Assembly: GCF_024582835.1 (NCBI RefSeq)
Contig: NZ_CP102096.1
Span: 744,001-808,000, forward strand
Length of the DNA: 64,000 nucleotides
From: Vibrio japonicus
GTDB lineage: Bacteria; Pseudomonadota; Gammaproteobacteria; Enterobacterales; Vibrionaceae
Direction: 5' to 3'
Shown here: in pieces, positions 8,838 to 18,324 of the stretch
How positions within the stretch are numbered: position 1 is the stretch's first letter
Layout of the letters: every line of letters starts with the position of its first letter
Notes under the pieces: model-generated
Databases searched by the model: none
What the model was told of the DNA's origin: nothing
The model's input: only the letters and a program-made list of their open reading frames with translations
Program-made: the position numbers and the translations under genes

Positions 8838-9794
8838 ATGCAAAATAATAAGAAACAGGGCGTGTTATTGGTTAACTTAGGCACGCCAGATGAACCCAGT
8901 GTCCCAGCGGTAAAGCGCTTTCTGAGCCAGTTCTTACATGATAAACGCGTTGTAGATATGACTCGTTGGCTGTGGTGTCCAATTTTGCATGGCGCAATTC
9001 TTCCTATTCGAGCGCCTAAGGTGGCAAAACTCTATCAATCAGTATGGATGGAGGAAGGTTCTCCGCTGTTGGTACACTCCAAGAGACAAGTAGCGAAGCT
9101 CCGACAGAGGGTGGATATTCCGGTTGAACTAGGCATGACCTATGGCAATCCAAGCCTCAAAACAGGTTTGGAAGCATTATTAGAACAAGGCGTGGAAGAA
9201 GTCATCGTTTTGCCTTTGTATCCTCAATATTCTGGCACCACGACGGCTGCAGTGTCTGATGGATTGACCAAAGCGTTCAAACAAATACCTGTCATGCCTG
9301 CTTATCGCTTTATTCGTGATTACCACGATCATCCACTCTATATTAAGGCGTTGGCGGATAGTGTTAGACGAGCTTGGGAGCAAAAGGGCAAAGGTGACTA
9401 TTTGCTTTGTTCGTATCATGGCATTCCTAAGCGTTTCGCTGACAACGGCGATATCTATCCCATTCACTGTGAGAGGACGACGACGTTACTAGCCCGTGAA
9501 CTTGGACTAGAAGCTAATCAAATAGGCATGACATATCAGTCACGTTTTGGTCGAGAAGAGTGGCTAAAGCCTTACACTGACAAAACACTGGAAACATTGC
9601 CTGCGAAAGGTATCCGAAATTTGGACATCATGTCTCCAGCATTTTCTTCGGACTGCCTTGAAACTTTGGAAGAACTTTCTGAAGAGTGTCAGCAGATATT
9701 CATGAGTAATGGCGGTGGTCGATTTAACTTTATTCCTTGTTTGAATGATGATGACCTTCATATCGAAATGATGGCTGAATTGATTAAAAGCTAA
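8838..9794 (+). CDS. hemH: ferrochelatase
   Basis: 318 residues. It has the N-terminal [11 protein letters not shown] motif, the central catalytic-histidine segment SYHGIPKRF, and the C-terminal motif [15 protein letters not shown]. It inserts Fe2+ into protoporphyrin IX, the last step of protohaem synthesis. It lies after the adk terminator, so it is probably transcribed on its own. hemA, the first committed gene of the same pathway, lies elsewhere in the window at 45 kb. Confidence 0.97.
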   Translation: MQNNKKQGVLLVNLGTPDEPSVPAVKRFLSQFLHDKRVVDMTRWLWCPILHGAILPIRAPKVAKLYQSVWMEEGSPLLVHSKRQVAKLRQRVDIPVELGMTYGNPSLKTGLEALLEQGVEEVIVLPLYPQYSGTTTAAVSDGLTKAFKQIPVMPAYRFIRDYHDHPLYIKALADSVRRAWEQKGKGDYLLCSYHGIPKRFADNGDIYPIHCERTTTLLARELGLEANQIGMTYQSRFGREEWLKPYTDKTLETLPAKGIRNLDIMSPAFSSDCLETLEELSEECQQIFMSNGGGRFNFIPCLNDDDLHIEMMAELIKS

Positions 9795-9820
9795 TTTCGA
9801 ATCGCTTTAGAGTGCAATCG

Positions 9821-9840
9821 AGGGCTGCATATGCAGCCCT
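9821..9840. terminator. palindromic hairpin between convergent hemH and the DUF411 gene
   Basis: Perfect 20-bp palindrome AGGGCTGCATATGCAGCCCT. The plus side is followed only by TGTTGT, so termination is likely but weak, possibly in both directions. Confidence 0.55.
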
Positions 9841-9867
9841 TGTTGTAACTAGGAATCCGTTGAGATT

Positions 9868-10317
9868 CTAGCTTTTATTACTTGCAGCGTAATGTCGGTA
9901 CTCAAATACCTGACCTTTTTCATTGAACGCATAAACAGAATATTCATCTTTCTTATCGCCATACTCCATACCTGGAGACCCCATTGGCATCCCTGGAACC
10001 GAGAGTCCAATTGCGTTTTTCGGTGGGTTCTCCAAAAAGGCTTTTATGTCTTGCGCGGGAATATGACCTTCGAATACATAACCATCAATCTCGGCCGTAT
10101 GGCAAGAGGCTAACTCAGGCGTAATGCCAAGTTTCTGTTTGATCGGGTTGATATCTTTATGCAGCTCTTCCGTGACATTAAAGCCTGCCTCTTGCATGTG
10201 TTTTGTCCACTCAGTGCAGCAACCACAGTATGGTGACTTGTGATTGAGTACATCCGCGGCAAACACTGGAGCAGACACCAATAGGCAGCTTGCTAAGGAC
10301 AGTATTGTCTTTTTCAT
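9868..10317 (-). CDS. DUF411 periplasmic protein (copper-linked)
   Basis: 149 residues. A signal peptide (MKKTILSLASCLLVSAPVFA) is followed by a mature protein beginning near a C31-G-C33-C34 cluster. Conserved blocks include SCHTAEIDGYVFEGHIPA and a methionine-rich SVPGMPMGSPGMEYG. DUF411 proteins are repeatedly found with metal-resistance genes. This one starts eight bases after the copA stop on the same strand and should share its copper-responsive promoter. The thiols and methionines suggest periplasmic Cu(I) binding, an inference. Confidence 0.88.
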   Translation of the reverse strand: MKKTILSLASCLLVSAPVFAADVLNHKSPYCGCCTEWTKHMQEAGFNVTEELHKDINPIKQKLGITPELASCHTAEIDGYVFEGHIPAQDIKAFLENPPKNAIGLSVPGMPMGSPGMEYGDKKDEYSVYAFNEKGQVFEYRHYAASNKS

Positions 10318-10325
10318 AATGACCT

Positions 10326-13034
10326 CTATGAGTGTATTCCTGTTTTAAATAATCTTAGTCGATTGGCATTACTTACAACGGTAATTGAAGAGAGCGCCAT
10401 AGCCGCACCAGCGACAACAGGGCTTAGTAATAATCCAAAGGCGGGATAAAGCACACCAGCGGCAATGGGTATCCCCAATGAGTTATAGACAAATGCCCCA
10501 AATAAGTTTTGTTTCATGTTTTTTACGGTTGCTTTAGATAACTCAATGGCTTTAACGACCGAAAGGGGAGAGGAATTAAGCAACGTCATTTGGGCACTTT
10601 CTATCGCCACATCACTCCCGCTCCCCATTGCGATCCCGATATCTGCCAACGCCAGCGCCGGCGCATCGTTTACGCCATCACCTATCATAGCAACGGAAAA
10701 GCCTTGATCTTGTAGTGCTTGGATATGGCCGGCTTTTTGGTCGGGGAGCACTTCTGCAATGACGTGCTCTATACCAAGCTGCGTGGCAATTGCATTCGCT
10801 ACATGTTGGTTATCCCCAGTCAGCATAACAGGCTTAATCTGCATCGCTTTTAGTGTTGAGATGGCGGATTTCGCATCGTCTTTGATGGAGTCTGCGATGG
10901 CGATAACCCCTACAATGTCAGAATCAAGAGAAACGAGAATTGGTGTTGAGGCATTCTCTTCGTATTGCTGGATCACTGCTTCCACTTTCGATAAATCCCA
11001 ACCTTGCTGTTTGGCATAGCCAAGAGAGATAGCCCACACGGTTTTATCTTGGTAGCGTCCTTGGACACCTTGCCCGCGCAGGTTCTCGAACGCGTGTACG
11101 TCAGCAAAAGTCAGGCGTTGCTGTTTTGCATAACTGACAATCGCTTTTGCTAGTGGGTGTTCGGAATGTTGCTCTAACCCTGCAGCTAACGCGAGAAGAT
11201 TCGCTTCATTGCCATCTAAGGCAAAAATACTTTGTACTTCTGGTTTACCTTGAGTCAATGTCCCTGTTTTATCGAACACGACGACATCAAGTTTGCTTGC
11301 ACTCTGAAGGACATCCGCATCTTTTATCAATATACCCATCTCAGCAGCTTTACCGATACCTACCGTCACAGACAAGGGAGTGGCAAGGCCAAGAGCACAT
11401 GGGCATGCGATGATTAACACCGTAGTCGCAACAATCAGCATATAACTGGCTTTTGGTTCTGGGCCGACCGTAAACCAGATAGCCGCAGACAAAATGGCGA
11501 TCGCAACCACGATAGGTACAAAGACCGAGGAGATCTTATCCGCCAGCTTTGCAATGGCTGGTTTACTGCTTTGCGCCTCTCGTACCATTTTGATGATTCT
11601 AGACAGCATTGTGTCACTGCCAATGCCCGTCGCTTCAATAACTAAGCTGCCATCTTGATTAAGCGTACCTGCTGAAACCGAATCTTTGGTTTGCTTGTAA
11701 ACCGGAATAGGCTCACCAGTTAACATCGATTCATCAATATAGGAGTGTCCGGAGACGACTATTCCGTCAACAGGCGCTTTTTCACCGGGTTTGATCCTTA
11801 ACTGCATTCCCAGTGAGATCTCATCAATGTGGATGCTCACATCACCGTGGTCGGTCACTTGGGTCGCTTCATTGGGTTGCAGATTGATTAAGGCTTGCAG
11901 TGATTGCGTCGTTTTTGCTTTGGCTTTCGCTTCAATATAATGGCCAAGAGATATCAGACCAATAATCATCGCACTCGCTTCAAAATAAACATGCCGAGAG
12001 GCTTCTGGGAACCAGCTAGGAAAGATGACCACGAGCATTGAGAAAAGCCAAGCGGCGCCTGTACCCAGAGCAACCAAGGTATCCATTGTTGCTCGCTTAT
12101 GAGTTAGCGCCAGCCACGCATTGCTAAAAAAGCTCTTACCCGCTGTTGCAAGCAGTAACAAACAGATAATGCCCACAATGCCCCAAGCGAATTGGTCAGA
12201 GGCATTACGGATCATCATATTGCCACCAGCTATGCCCCACGCCATGAGAGGCGCACCTATTAAGATGCCCGCCCAAGCGCTTTTCTTATGATAAGCCTGA
12301 GTTTTTAACTGTTGTTCCAGTTGCTTGTGTTGTTGAGTTTGAGGATCGTCGACTACTTCCGCATGATAGCCCGCCGATTTGACTGCACTAAGAAGTGATT
12401 CGATAACTTGGGAGTTGACTGAATCAGAAAAAACCAACGCACTTTGTTCTGCCAAACTCACTTGAGCACGTTGCACTTCCGGAATGCTTGTCAGCGCTTT
12501 TTCAACGGACGATACGCAACTTGCACATGTCATCCCAGACAGTATCAGGTGGATAGAGTGTCTTTGAGGCTGGTGATGAGTGTTCTCGTCGGCTGGAAGT
12601 GGTTCCTCAGTAGAGGGAGGTTCCTGATCGATCGTTAGCTCAGAAGCGGGCGGGTGCCTATCTGCACGATAACCGCAGTCAGCGACTAGGGCTTGAATCT
12701 CTTCTGCTGATAGTAGCGTCGATATTGAAAGTTCGGTTTTGGATGCATCGAATGCACCAATCGATGGGCTTTCTTCCAGCTTTGACTTCAATTTATTAAC
12801 GCACTTACCGCAGTTAAGCCCAGATAAATAAAAGTGGTACTGATACCCGGCTTGGTAATTGAGTTCATTGATAGATTTTTCAAGCTCTGAAAATGGACTA
12901 TCGCTTTCTAGATATAATCGCGTAGGGGATAACTCTTGAATCAATACATTGTGTTTTGACAAGAGTTCGCGCTCCACTTTTTTTGCACAACCCATGCAAT
13001 TTAAGCCGGATAGTGGAATATCGAACTGATACAT
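10326..13034 (-). CDS. copA: CopA, Cu(I)-exporting P1B-type ATPase
   Basis: 902 residues. Three N-terminal heavy-metal domains have CxxC at C13/C16, C75/C78 and C170/C173. Eight expected membrane helices include the CPCALGLATP metal site. The cytosolic machinery is present: TGE actuator, DKTGT phosphorylation site, SEHPLAKA nucleotide motif and GDGVND. It exports Cu+ from the cytosol. The frame is open to a TTG at 13049, but the ATG at 13034 has GAGGG about eight bases upstream and begins MYQFDIPLSGLNC. The first HMA domain is the most divergent. Confidence 0.96.
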   Translation of the reverse strand: MYQFDIPLSGLNCMGCAKKVERELLSKHNVLIQELSPTRLYLESDSPFSELEKSINELNYQAGYQYHFYLSGLNCGKCVNKLKSKLEESPSIGAFDASKTELSISTLLSAEEIQALVADCGYRADRHPPASELTIDQEPPSTEEPLPADENTHHQPQRHSIHLILSGMTCASCVSSVEKALTSIPEVQRAQVSLAEQSALVFSDSVNSQVIESLLSAVKSAGYHAEVVDDPQTQQHKQLEQQLKTQAYHKKSAWAGILIGAPLMAWGIAGGNMMIRNASDQFAWGIVGIICLLLLATAGKSFFSNAWLALTHKRATMDTLVALGTGAAWLFSMLVVIFPSWFPEASRHVYFEASAMIIGLISLGHYIEAKAKAKTTQSLQALINLQPNEATQVTDHGDVSIHIDEISLGMQLRIKPGEKAPVDGIVVSGHSYIDESMLTGEPIPVYKQTKDSVSAGTLNQDGSLVIEATGIGSDTMLSRIIKMVREAQSSKPAIAKLADKISSVFVPIVVAIAILSAAIWFTVGPEPKASYMLIVATTVLIIACPCALGLATPLSVTVGIGKAAEMGILIKDADVLQSASKLDVVVFDKTGTLTQGKPEVQSIFALDGNEANLLALAAGLEQHSEHPLAKAIVSYAKQQRLTFADVHAFENLRGQGVQGRYQDKTVWAISLGYAKQQGWDLSKVEAVIQQYEENASTPILVSLDSDIVGVIAIADSIKDDAKSAISTLKAMQIKPVMLTGDNQHVANAIATQLGIEHVIAEVLPDQKAGHIQALQDQGFSVAMIGDGVNDAPALALADIGIAMGSGSDVAIESAQMTLLNSSPLSVVKAIELSKATVKNMKQNLFGAFVYNSLGIPIAAGVLYPAFGLLLSPVVAGAAMALSSITVVSNANRLRLFKTGIHS

Positions 13035-13065
13035 AACCATAGCCCTCAAACGTTAACTGTTATTG

Positions 13066-13096
13066 AGAATAAACCTTGACTCAAGGGTAAGGTCAA
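13066..13096 (-). promoter_or_regulatory. CueR-type copper promoter of copA
   Basis: On the minus strand: -35 TTGACC, a 19-base spacer containing the dyad ACCTTACC...TCAAGGT, and -10 TATTCT. The over-long 19-bp spacer with a central dyad is the MerR-family hallmark, and the sequence closely resembles the E. coli copA promoter. cueR itself is not in the window. Confidence 0.85.
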
Positions 13097-13285
13097 GCAT
13101 CAGAGAAAATAGTAGACTTTTCTTTCCACGTTTCCTTTTCATCGCTTATATATCGTCTACTTTTGTCTTTAACTAGGGAAAACCTATTAATGACAGATTG
13201 TAGATTTGCATATCGGTGCTAAAATAACGCGCAATTTTTGGCATCGTTACCCGGTGCAGTCATTTAGACAATCAAGGTATTTTAC

Positions 13286-14713
13286 ATGACGGTTAAAACT
13301 CGTTTTGCTCCTAGCCCAACAGGCTACCTTCACGTTGGTGGTGCGCGTACCGCACTTTACTCATGGTTATTTGCTAAAAATCAGGGCGGTGAATTCGTGC
13401 TGCGTATCGAAGATACGGATTTGGAGCGTAACTCTCAGGAAGCGGTAGACGCGATCCTAGAAGGTATGAAATGGTTAGGTATGGAGTGGGATGAAGGTCC
13501 TTACTTCCAATCAAAGCGTTTTGACCGCTACAACGAAGTGATCGATACACTGCTTGCTGAAGATAAAGCGTATAAATGTTATGCGTCAAAAGAACTGCTA
13601 GAAGAAATTCGTGCAGAGCAAGAAATCAATAAAGAGATGCCTCGCTACGACGCAAATCATCCAAAAATTGTAGCGGCAAATGCGGCGGCAAAAGAGGGTG
13701 ATCCTAGCGTAGTTCGTTTCCGCAACCCAAAACAGGGTAGTGTGGTATTTGACGACCAAATCCGTGGCCGTATTGAGATCAGCAACGAGCAGATGGACGA
13801 TCTTATCATCCGTCGTACAGATGGTTCTCCAACCTATAACTTCGTTGTTGTTGTGGATGACTGGGATATGGGTATCACACACGTTGTTCGTGGTGAAGAC
13901 CACATCAACAATACACCACGCCAGATTAACATCTATGAAGCGCTAGGTGCACCAGTACCAACATTTGCACACTGTGCGATGATTCTGGGTGATGATGGCG
14001 CTAAGTTGTCGAAGCGTCACGGCGCTGTATCGGTTATGCAATACCGCGATGAAGGCTACCTACCAAATGCACTGAACAACTACCTTGTTCGCTTGGGTTG
14101 GTCTCATGGCGACCAAGAAATTTTCTCTCAAGAGGAAATGATCGAGCTATTCAGCCTGAACGCAATTTCAAAGTCTGCGTCAGCGTTTAACACCGACAAG
14201 TTATTGTGGCTAAACAACCACTACATCAAAACATCAGCTCCTGAATATGTTGCTAAGCACCTACAATGGCATCTAGAACAGCAGAGCCTGAACGTAGACA
14301 GCGGCCCTGCAATTACAGAAGTTATCAAACTAGTAGGCGAGCGCTGCAATACATTGGTTGAGCTGGCTGAGCAAATTCGTTACTTCTACGAAGATTTCTC
14401 AGAGTTTGAAGCAGGCGCGGCGAAAAAACACCTACGCGGTGTGGCGAAAGAGCCATTAGAACTTGCTTTAGCAAAAGTAGAAGCACTGCAAGAGTGGACA
14501 ACAGAAAACATCAAGCAAGGTGTTATCGAAGCTGTATGCGAAGAGCTAGAAATTGGTATGGGCAAAATCGGTATGCCACTTCGCGTAGCAGTGACGGGTG
14601 GTGGTCAATCACCATCAGTTGACGCTGTGATGGAGCTTGTTGGTAAAGAGCGTGTTATTACGCGTATCAAGATGGCTCTAGAGTTTATTTCAGAGCGTGA
14701 AGCGAACGCGTAA
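13286..14713 (+). CDS. gltX: glutamyl-tRNA synthetase
   Basis: 475 residues, class I synthetase. The HIGH-type motif is [10 protein letters not shown] at residues 9-18, and the KMSKS-type motif is KLSKR within [12 protein letters not shown]. It charges tRNA-Glu, providing the substrate used by HemA. Strong codon bias and its own terminator suggest a monocistronic, well-expressed gene. Confidence 0.98.
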   Translation: MTVKTRFAPSPTGYLHVGGARTALYSWLFAKNQGGEFVLRIEDTDLERNSQEAVDAILEGMKWLGMEWDEGPYFQSKRFDRYNEVIDTLLAEDKAYKCYASKELLEEIRAEQEINKEMPRYDANHPKIVAANAAAKEGDPSVVRFRNPKQGSVVFDDQIRGRIEISNEQMDDLIIRRTDGSPTYNFVVVVDDWDMGITHVVRGEDHINNTPRQINIYEALGAPVPTFAHCAMILGDDGAKLSKRHGAVSVMQYRDEGYLPNALNNYLVRLGWSHGDQEIFSQEEMIELFSLNAISKSASAFNTDKLLWLNNHYIKTSAPEYVAKHLQWHLEQQSLNVDSGPAITEVIKLVGERCNTLVELAEQIRYFYEDFSEFEAGAAKKHLRGVAKEPLELALAKVEALQEWTTENIKQGVIEAVCEELEIGMGKIGMPLRVAVTGGGQSPSVDAVMELVGKERVITRIKMALEFISEREANA

Positions 14714-15051
14714 CTTTTAAATAAAAATCAAATAGGCCGCAATGTTGTTCTTTGCGGTCTTTTTTTATGTTGGTTTTCCCTATTAAAGCAAAGTGAATGT
14801 GATTTTTGTTGGAATCCCTAAAGGAACAACTGACGATATATTGACATTTTTTTTCTTTAATATTTTAAAAAAAACTATATAGTGCATTGGTCAGCTGCAA
14901 CAGAACACAGTGAATGTGGGATAATAGAAAGCAATCACAATAGGAAGTGAAAGTGGGTTTTGTCTTTTGATTAGGAAATCTTATTAGTGAGACAAAAATA
15001 TAAAAAATGCCCAAGCTGACCAAGAATCGAATAATCCTAGAGGAATTAATA
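14714..15051. other. gltX-ompA intergenic region and ompA leader
   Basis: No gene seen. It holds the gltX terminator (14735-14766). A very AT-rich tract has a good -35 (TTGACA, 14841-14846) with a poorly defined -10 after it. A long untranslated leader leads to the ompA ribosome site AGAGGA (15040-15045). Long leaders of outer-membrane protein mRNAs are common small-RNA targets, but no specific site is recognised. Confidence 0.5.
14735..14766 (+). terminator. gltX terminator
   Basis: GGCCGCAA / TTGCGGTC stem followed by seven Ts. Confidence 0.88.
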
Positions 15052-16011
15052 ATGAAAAAATTAGCAGCGGTTATTTCAGCATCACTTCTATTTGCTTCTA
15101 CACCTTCATTGGCAGAAGTATATGTGGGTGCAAAAGCAGGTAAATCTTGGCTAGACGATGCATGTTCAGCGTCAGCAACGTGTGATGATGACGATTCAAC
15201 CGTAGGTGCATTTGTTGGCTACGAAATGTGGGACTTCCTTTCTATTGAAGCGGGTTACGACTACCTAGGTAAATTTACTGGTGACGGCCTAAACGATGAA
15301 AAGGTAGAAGCAATCACTCTTGCTCCTAAGCTAAGCCTTCCAATCACAGATGCTATCGCTCTATACGGTAAGGTTGGTGGTGCATATGTTGACTACGGTA
15401 ACAAGGATGATTACTCGTACCTTGGTGCAGCAGGTATCGAGTTTGGTACAAACCAAAACGTGAATGTTCGTCTTGAATACCAAACACTTACTGATGTGAA
15501 CAACGACCTAGTACGTGCAGAAGCAAACAGTGCAACACTTGGTATCGTATACAAATTTGGCGGCAGCGAAGAAGTTGTTGAGCCTGTTGTCGTTGAAGAA
15601 ATGGTTGAAGAAGTTGTCGTTGAAGAACCTGTTGTTGTAACGAAAACTTTCTCAGCTAAGCGTCTAGGTACAGAGAGCTTTGAAGTAAACAGCTCTCAGC
15701 TTAAAGCAGAAAGTGCAGCTAAGCTTGATGACCTAGTTAAGTTCTTGAACGATTACCCTCAAGCGAATGTTGAAATTGTAGGTTACACAGACACATCTGG
15801 TGCAGCAAGCTACAACCAAGCTCTTTCAGAGAAGCGTGCTCAGTCAGTTGCAGATGCACTAACAGCGAAAGGTGTAGACGCGTCTAGAATTAGCGCTCGC
15901 GGTGAAGGTGAAAACAACCCAATCGTATCAAACGAAACTCTTGAAGGTCGCCAACAGAACCGTCGTGTTGAAATCATCGTACCTGAGTTTGAGTACCAAG
16001 TTCAGCAGTAA
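15052..16011 (+). CDS. ompA: OmpA-family outer-membrane protein
   Basis: 319 residues. The signal peptide is cut after TPSLA, giving mature EVYVGAKAG. An 8-strand beta-barrel follows (about residues 22-170). A linker of repeated Val-Glu-Glu units joins it to a C-terminal OmpA peptidoglycan-binding domain (about 205-310) with VEIVGYTDTSG and the NRRVEI end. The frame is open from an ATG at 15007, but the ATG at 15052 has an AGAGGA site and begins the signal peptide. A terminator follows the gene. Confidence 0.94.
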   Translation: MKKLAAVISASLLFASTPSLAEVYVGAKAGKSWLDDACSASATCDDDDSTVGAFVGYEMWDFLSIEAGYDYLGKFTGDGLNDEKVEAITLAPKLSLPITDAIALYGKVGGAYVDYGNKDDYSYLGAAGIEFGTNQNVNVRLEYQTLTDVNNDLVRAEANSATLGIVYKFGGSEEVVEPVVVEEMVEEVVVEEPVVVTKTFSAKRLGTESFEVNSSQLKAESAAKLDDLVKFLNDYPQANVEIVGYTDTSGAASYNQALSEKRAQSVADALTAKGVDASRISARGEGENNPIVSNETLEGRQQNRRVEIIVPEFEYQVQQ

Positions 16012-16038
16012 TATTGAACTTAAATAACAAGCTTTAAT

Positions 16039-16072
16039 AACAGCGCCTCAATTTCGATTGGGGCGTTGTTTT
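16039..16072 (+). terminator. ompA terminator
   Basis: Long stem (AACAGCGCCTCAAT pairing with ATTGGGGCGTTGTT, some G-T) with a TTCG loop and a T-rich tail. Confidence 0.85.
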
Positions 16073-16195
16073 ATATGCGAGGTGCACAAGCGGTTTATTT
16101 TGGGTGTCTCCCAATATGAATCACGAAGCGGTATCGGGTATGTTGTCTTTATCACTCAGCAGAGATGGGACAGAGAGGAAGTCGTTGGTTGTTCT

Positions 16196-16702
16196 TTATT
16201 TCAGATCAATACTATTGAGTCGCCCCATATACTCCAATATCTCTAAGTTTTCTTTATTTGCCTCAAGCAGCGCTTTTTTGGTCTTACTGTAGGCCGCCAA
16301 CCGACCGTGTTTCTTGATAGAGCAAACCACGCTCTTATAGATTAACTTTCCGTCCTTATCGTAGTTTCGCCAAGCGGCAATATAGCATTCGTCTTTTGCG
16401 TCCGGGTCATCTTTTGTAGGTCTGGGTTTGAAAATGATTTTAGGTTCAAGAGAGTGTGGCAGTCGGGTCATTAAATAGGGGTCTTTTAATAGCTTGCGCC
16501 AAAATTTCCCCCACATTGCCGAACCCAGTTCGTTGCGAAGTTTAATCGCTTTCTTCAAGCCCTTTTTTTCACCAATGCGAACATATCCAACCGAGCGATG
16601 TAAGACCTGATCCTCAGGGGTATGAATATGTATCTTAAATGCCGTTTTCGCTTTGGAGATAAAGCGATGACCAGTGTTGGTCGTCAAGTTACTCTTTTTC
16701 AT
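16196..16702 (-). CDS. uncharacterised basic protein, AP2-like repeat pattern
   Basis: 168 residues, strongly basic. It starts MKKSNLTTNTGHRFISK, reminiscent of phage-type AP2 DNA-binding domains (NTG-x-x-x-I). Two halves look related: FKIHIHTPEDQVLHRSV...GLKKAIKLRNELG and YIAAWRNYDKDGKLIYKS...AAYSKTKKALLEAN. Both run from charged strands to a lysine- and alanine-rich helix, suggesting an internal duplication. It is a lone gene pointing away from tRNA-Arg, between it and ompA, with no operon partner. AP2-like DNA binding is a tentative reading from pattern only. Confidence 0.7.
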   Translation of the reverse strand: MKKSNLTTNTGHRFISKAKTAFKIHIHTPEDQVLHRSVGYVRIGEKKGLKKAIKLRNELGSAMWGKFWRKLLKDPYLMTRLPHSLEPKIIFKPRPTKDDPDAKDECYIAAWRNYDKDGKLIYKSVVCSIKKHGRLAAYSKTKKALLEANKENLEILEYMGRLNSIDLK

Positions 16703-16865
16703 TCTATCTCTATGGATAACTTTATTAATATAAATTTTAGTTGAGTGTGAAAAAAGCGAGAATATTAGAGATGAGACTAGGGAATGAAATTTCTGTCTAT
16801 GCGGTTGCCGAGAGCCAAGTCTTGACTAAAAAGAGGTGTTGTTTAGATTAAAATTAGCGATAGGA

Positions 16866-16900
16866 AACAAAAACGTCGGCTTACAGAGTTGCCGACGTTT
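16866..16900 (-). terminator. tRNA-Arg terminator
   Basis: AAACGTCGGC / GCCGACGTTT stem with a 10-base loop. The minus strand continues TTTTTGTTT. It lies six bases beyond the tRNA 3' end. Confidence 0.88.
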
Positions 16901-16906
16901 GTAATA

Positions 16907-16983
16907 TGGCGCTCCCGACAGGATTCGAACCTGTGACCTATCCCTTAGGAGGGGATCGCGCTATCCAGCTGTGCCACGGGAGC
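16907..16983 (-). tRNA. tRNA-Arg (anticodon CCT)
   Basis: 77-nt cloverleaf with encoded CCA. Acceptor GCTCCCG pairs with CGGGAGC, anticodon loop is CTCCTAA, and the T-loop is TTCGAAT. It reads the rare codon AGG. It sits 44 bases beyond the flgT stop with its own promoter and terminator. Confidence 0.97.
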
Positions 16984-16991
16984 CTATGTTT

Positions 16992-17019
16992 ATCATACCT
17001 AAATAAATCAGGATGTTAA
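16992..17019 (-). promoter_or_regulatory. promoter of tRNA-Arg
   Basis: On the minus strand: TTAACA, 16-base spacer, TATGAT. The -10 ends only eight bases before the mature tRNA 5' end, so the primary transcript would have almost no leader. Confidence 0.6.
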
Positions 17020-17027
17020 CCTGGGAT

Positions 17028-18161
17028 TTATAGAAGCTTGTGCATGACATCACCAATTTGAACGCTGGTGGCGAGTTCAGGCTGATCAACGGAAAGCTCA
17101 GCTTCGTTTTCATAGATACGAGTTACCGTCAGCGTGATGTCTGTTTCTGTGACTTTATTACGTGGTAGACCACGTTGATCGATAAAGGAACCTGTATGCC
17201 ACAAGCGAAGTTTGTCGCCTTCTTCAACGCCATGAATGCGACCTAGATTCATGGTAATAACGTTACCCCATTTCGCCACGACTTCAGGCAAAGTAATCTT
17301 ACAAGAGACTTCGGACTCAAGGTCGAGCATGATGTTTCGGCTTACTCTGAGTAACATGTCCCCATAGCTTGACGCCCAGAATCGCGCGCTCTTGGTGTCG
17401 ACTTGACTGGTTTTAGGAAATGGCCAGCGCGCGACTTCACGATAGTTACGGTTGTACACCTCATTTCCTGTTTTTCCGTCAAAGATCGTCATTTCAAGAG
17501 CAAACTGTCTATTAATGACATCTTCACGGAGCGTGTTCTGTTCAATGGTGGCAGTAAGATCAGTGATAACACCCCCTAAGATGTATTGCGCGCCAGTGTC
17601 TTCCGCAATCATTTTTAGTCGTTCAGGGTAGCGTTTGTTAATTTCATAATCCGTGGTGCCCATAGAGACAAAATTGACAGATTCTTGATCCAGCTGCCTG
17701 TTTATCACGTTGGCAAAATCATCACCGATACTGTAAACCTGACCCATTACAGCCTGCTGTGGGGAGGCAACATCAATGTTACCGACGAGAAATGTCTTCT
17801 TGTACTGTTCGACGTGGCAACCTGTTGCCGATGGGTAGATGTCGATACGCGCTTTAACAAACATGACTCCTCGGCGGGTCATTTGAGAATCCACGACGAT
17901 ATAACGCACTTCGCTGTTCGTAAATTGGTACTCTTTGCGATTGCTTTCCAGTAAAGGGCGTAAGTTGGCGATACTGCCTATGTCGGCACCTGAAAAGCTC
18001 ACCGCCTTATATAGCGCATCTTCAAGCGCATGAATACGAGCAACTTCTTCGGAAGAGACCACCGTTGCAGTGCCTGTCACTTCATACCATCCTGCTTGTA
18101 CTTGCGTAGTAAACAGGGTGATATACAAGGTTGAAAAAAAGATAAGAAGTGATTTTTTCAT
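17028..18161 (-). CDS. flgT: FlgT, flagellar H-ring protein
   Basis: 377 residues, the same length as Vibrio FlgT. The signal peptide is cut after QVQA (about residue 23), and the mature periplasmic protein starts GWYEVTGTA. FlgT builds the H-ring around the basal body of the sodium-driven polar flagellum and helps recruit the MotX/MotY T-ring. The gene is divergent from flgO-flgP, with which it acts. tRNA-Arg follows it on the same strand. Confidence 0.95.
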   Translation of the reverse strand: MKKSLLIFFSTLYITLFTTQVQAGWYEVTGTATVVSSEEVARIHALEDALYKAVSFSGADIGSIANLRPLLESNRKEYQFTNSEVRYIVVDSQMTRRGVMFVKARIDIYPSATGCHVEQYKKTFLVGNIDVASPQQAVMGQVYSIGDDFANVINRQLDQESVNFVSMGTTDYEINKRYPERLKMIAEDTGAQYILGGVITDLTATIEQNTLREDVINRQFALEMTIFDGKTGNEVYNRNYREVARWPFPKTSQVDTKSARFWASSYGDMLLRVSRNIMLDLESEVSCKITLPEVVAKWGNVITMNLGRIHGVEEGDKLRLWHTGSFIDQRGLPRNKVTETDITLTVTRIYENEAELSVDQPELATSVQIGDVMHKLL

Positions 18162-18176
18162 CTGTACGTACCAAGT

Positions 18177-18192
18177 TGGTTCATTTTTTGCT
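18177..18192 (+). promoter_or_regulatory. sigma-54 promoter of flgOP
   Basis: TGGTTCATTTTTTGCT: GG at 18178-18179 and GC at 18190-18191, separated by exactly ten bases. It lies in the flgT-flgO divergent gap, about 130 bases before flgO. Confidence 0.65.
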
Positions 18193-18324
18193 TTCTCTGA
18201 TTTAGCGACTTTTGGTATAGCTTTTATAACTGGTGGTTAGGTTAGAAAAGCAAAGAGTGTTCCACTTTTAGAAGAGAGCTAGAAGTGATGAGCGTTCAGG
18301 CCATAATGTATCGGAGATTAAAGA

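Noticed and set aside
13035..13049. TTG start for CopA five codons upstream
   Set aside because: GAGGG is correctly spaced for the ATG at 13034, not for the TTG.
16058..16292. Two overlapping 62-codon frames on the plus strand after ompA
   Set aside because: They begin in or after the ompA terminator, run antisense into the 3' end of the AP2-like gene and show no family or ribosome site.
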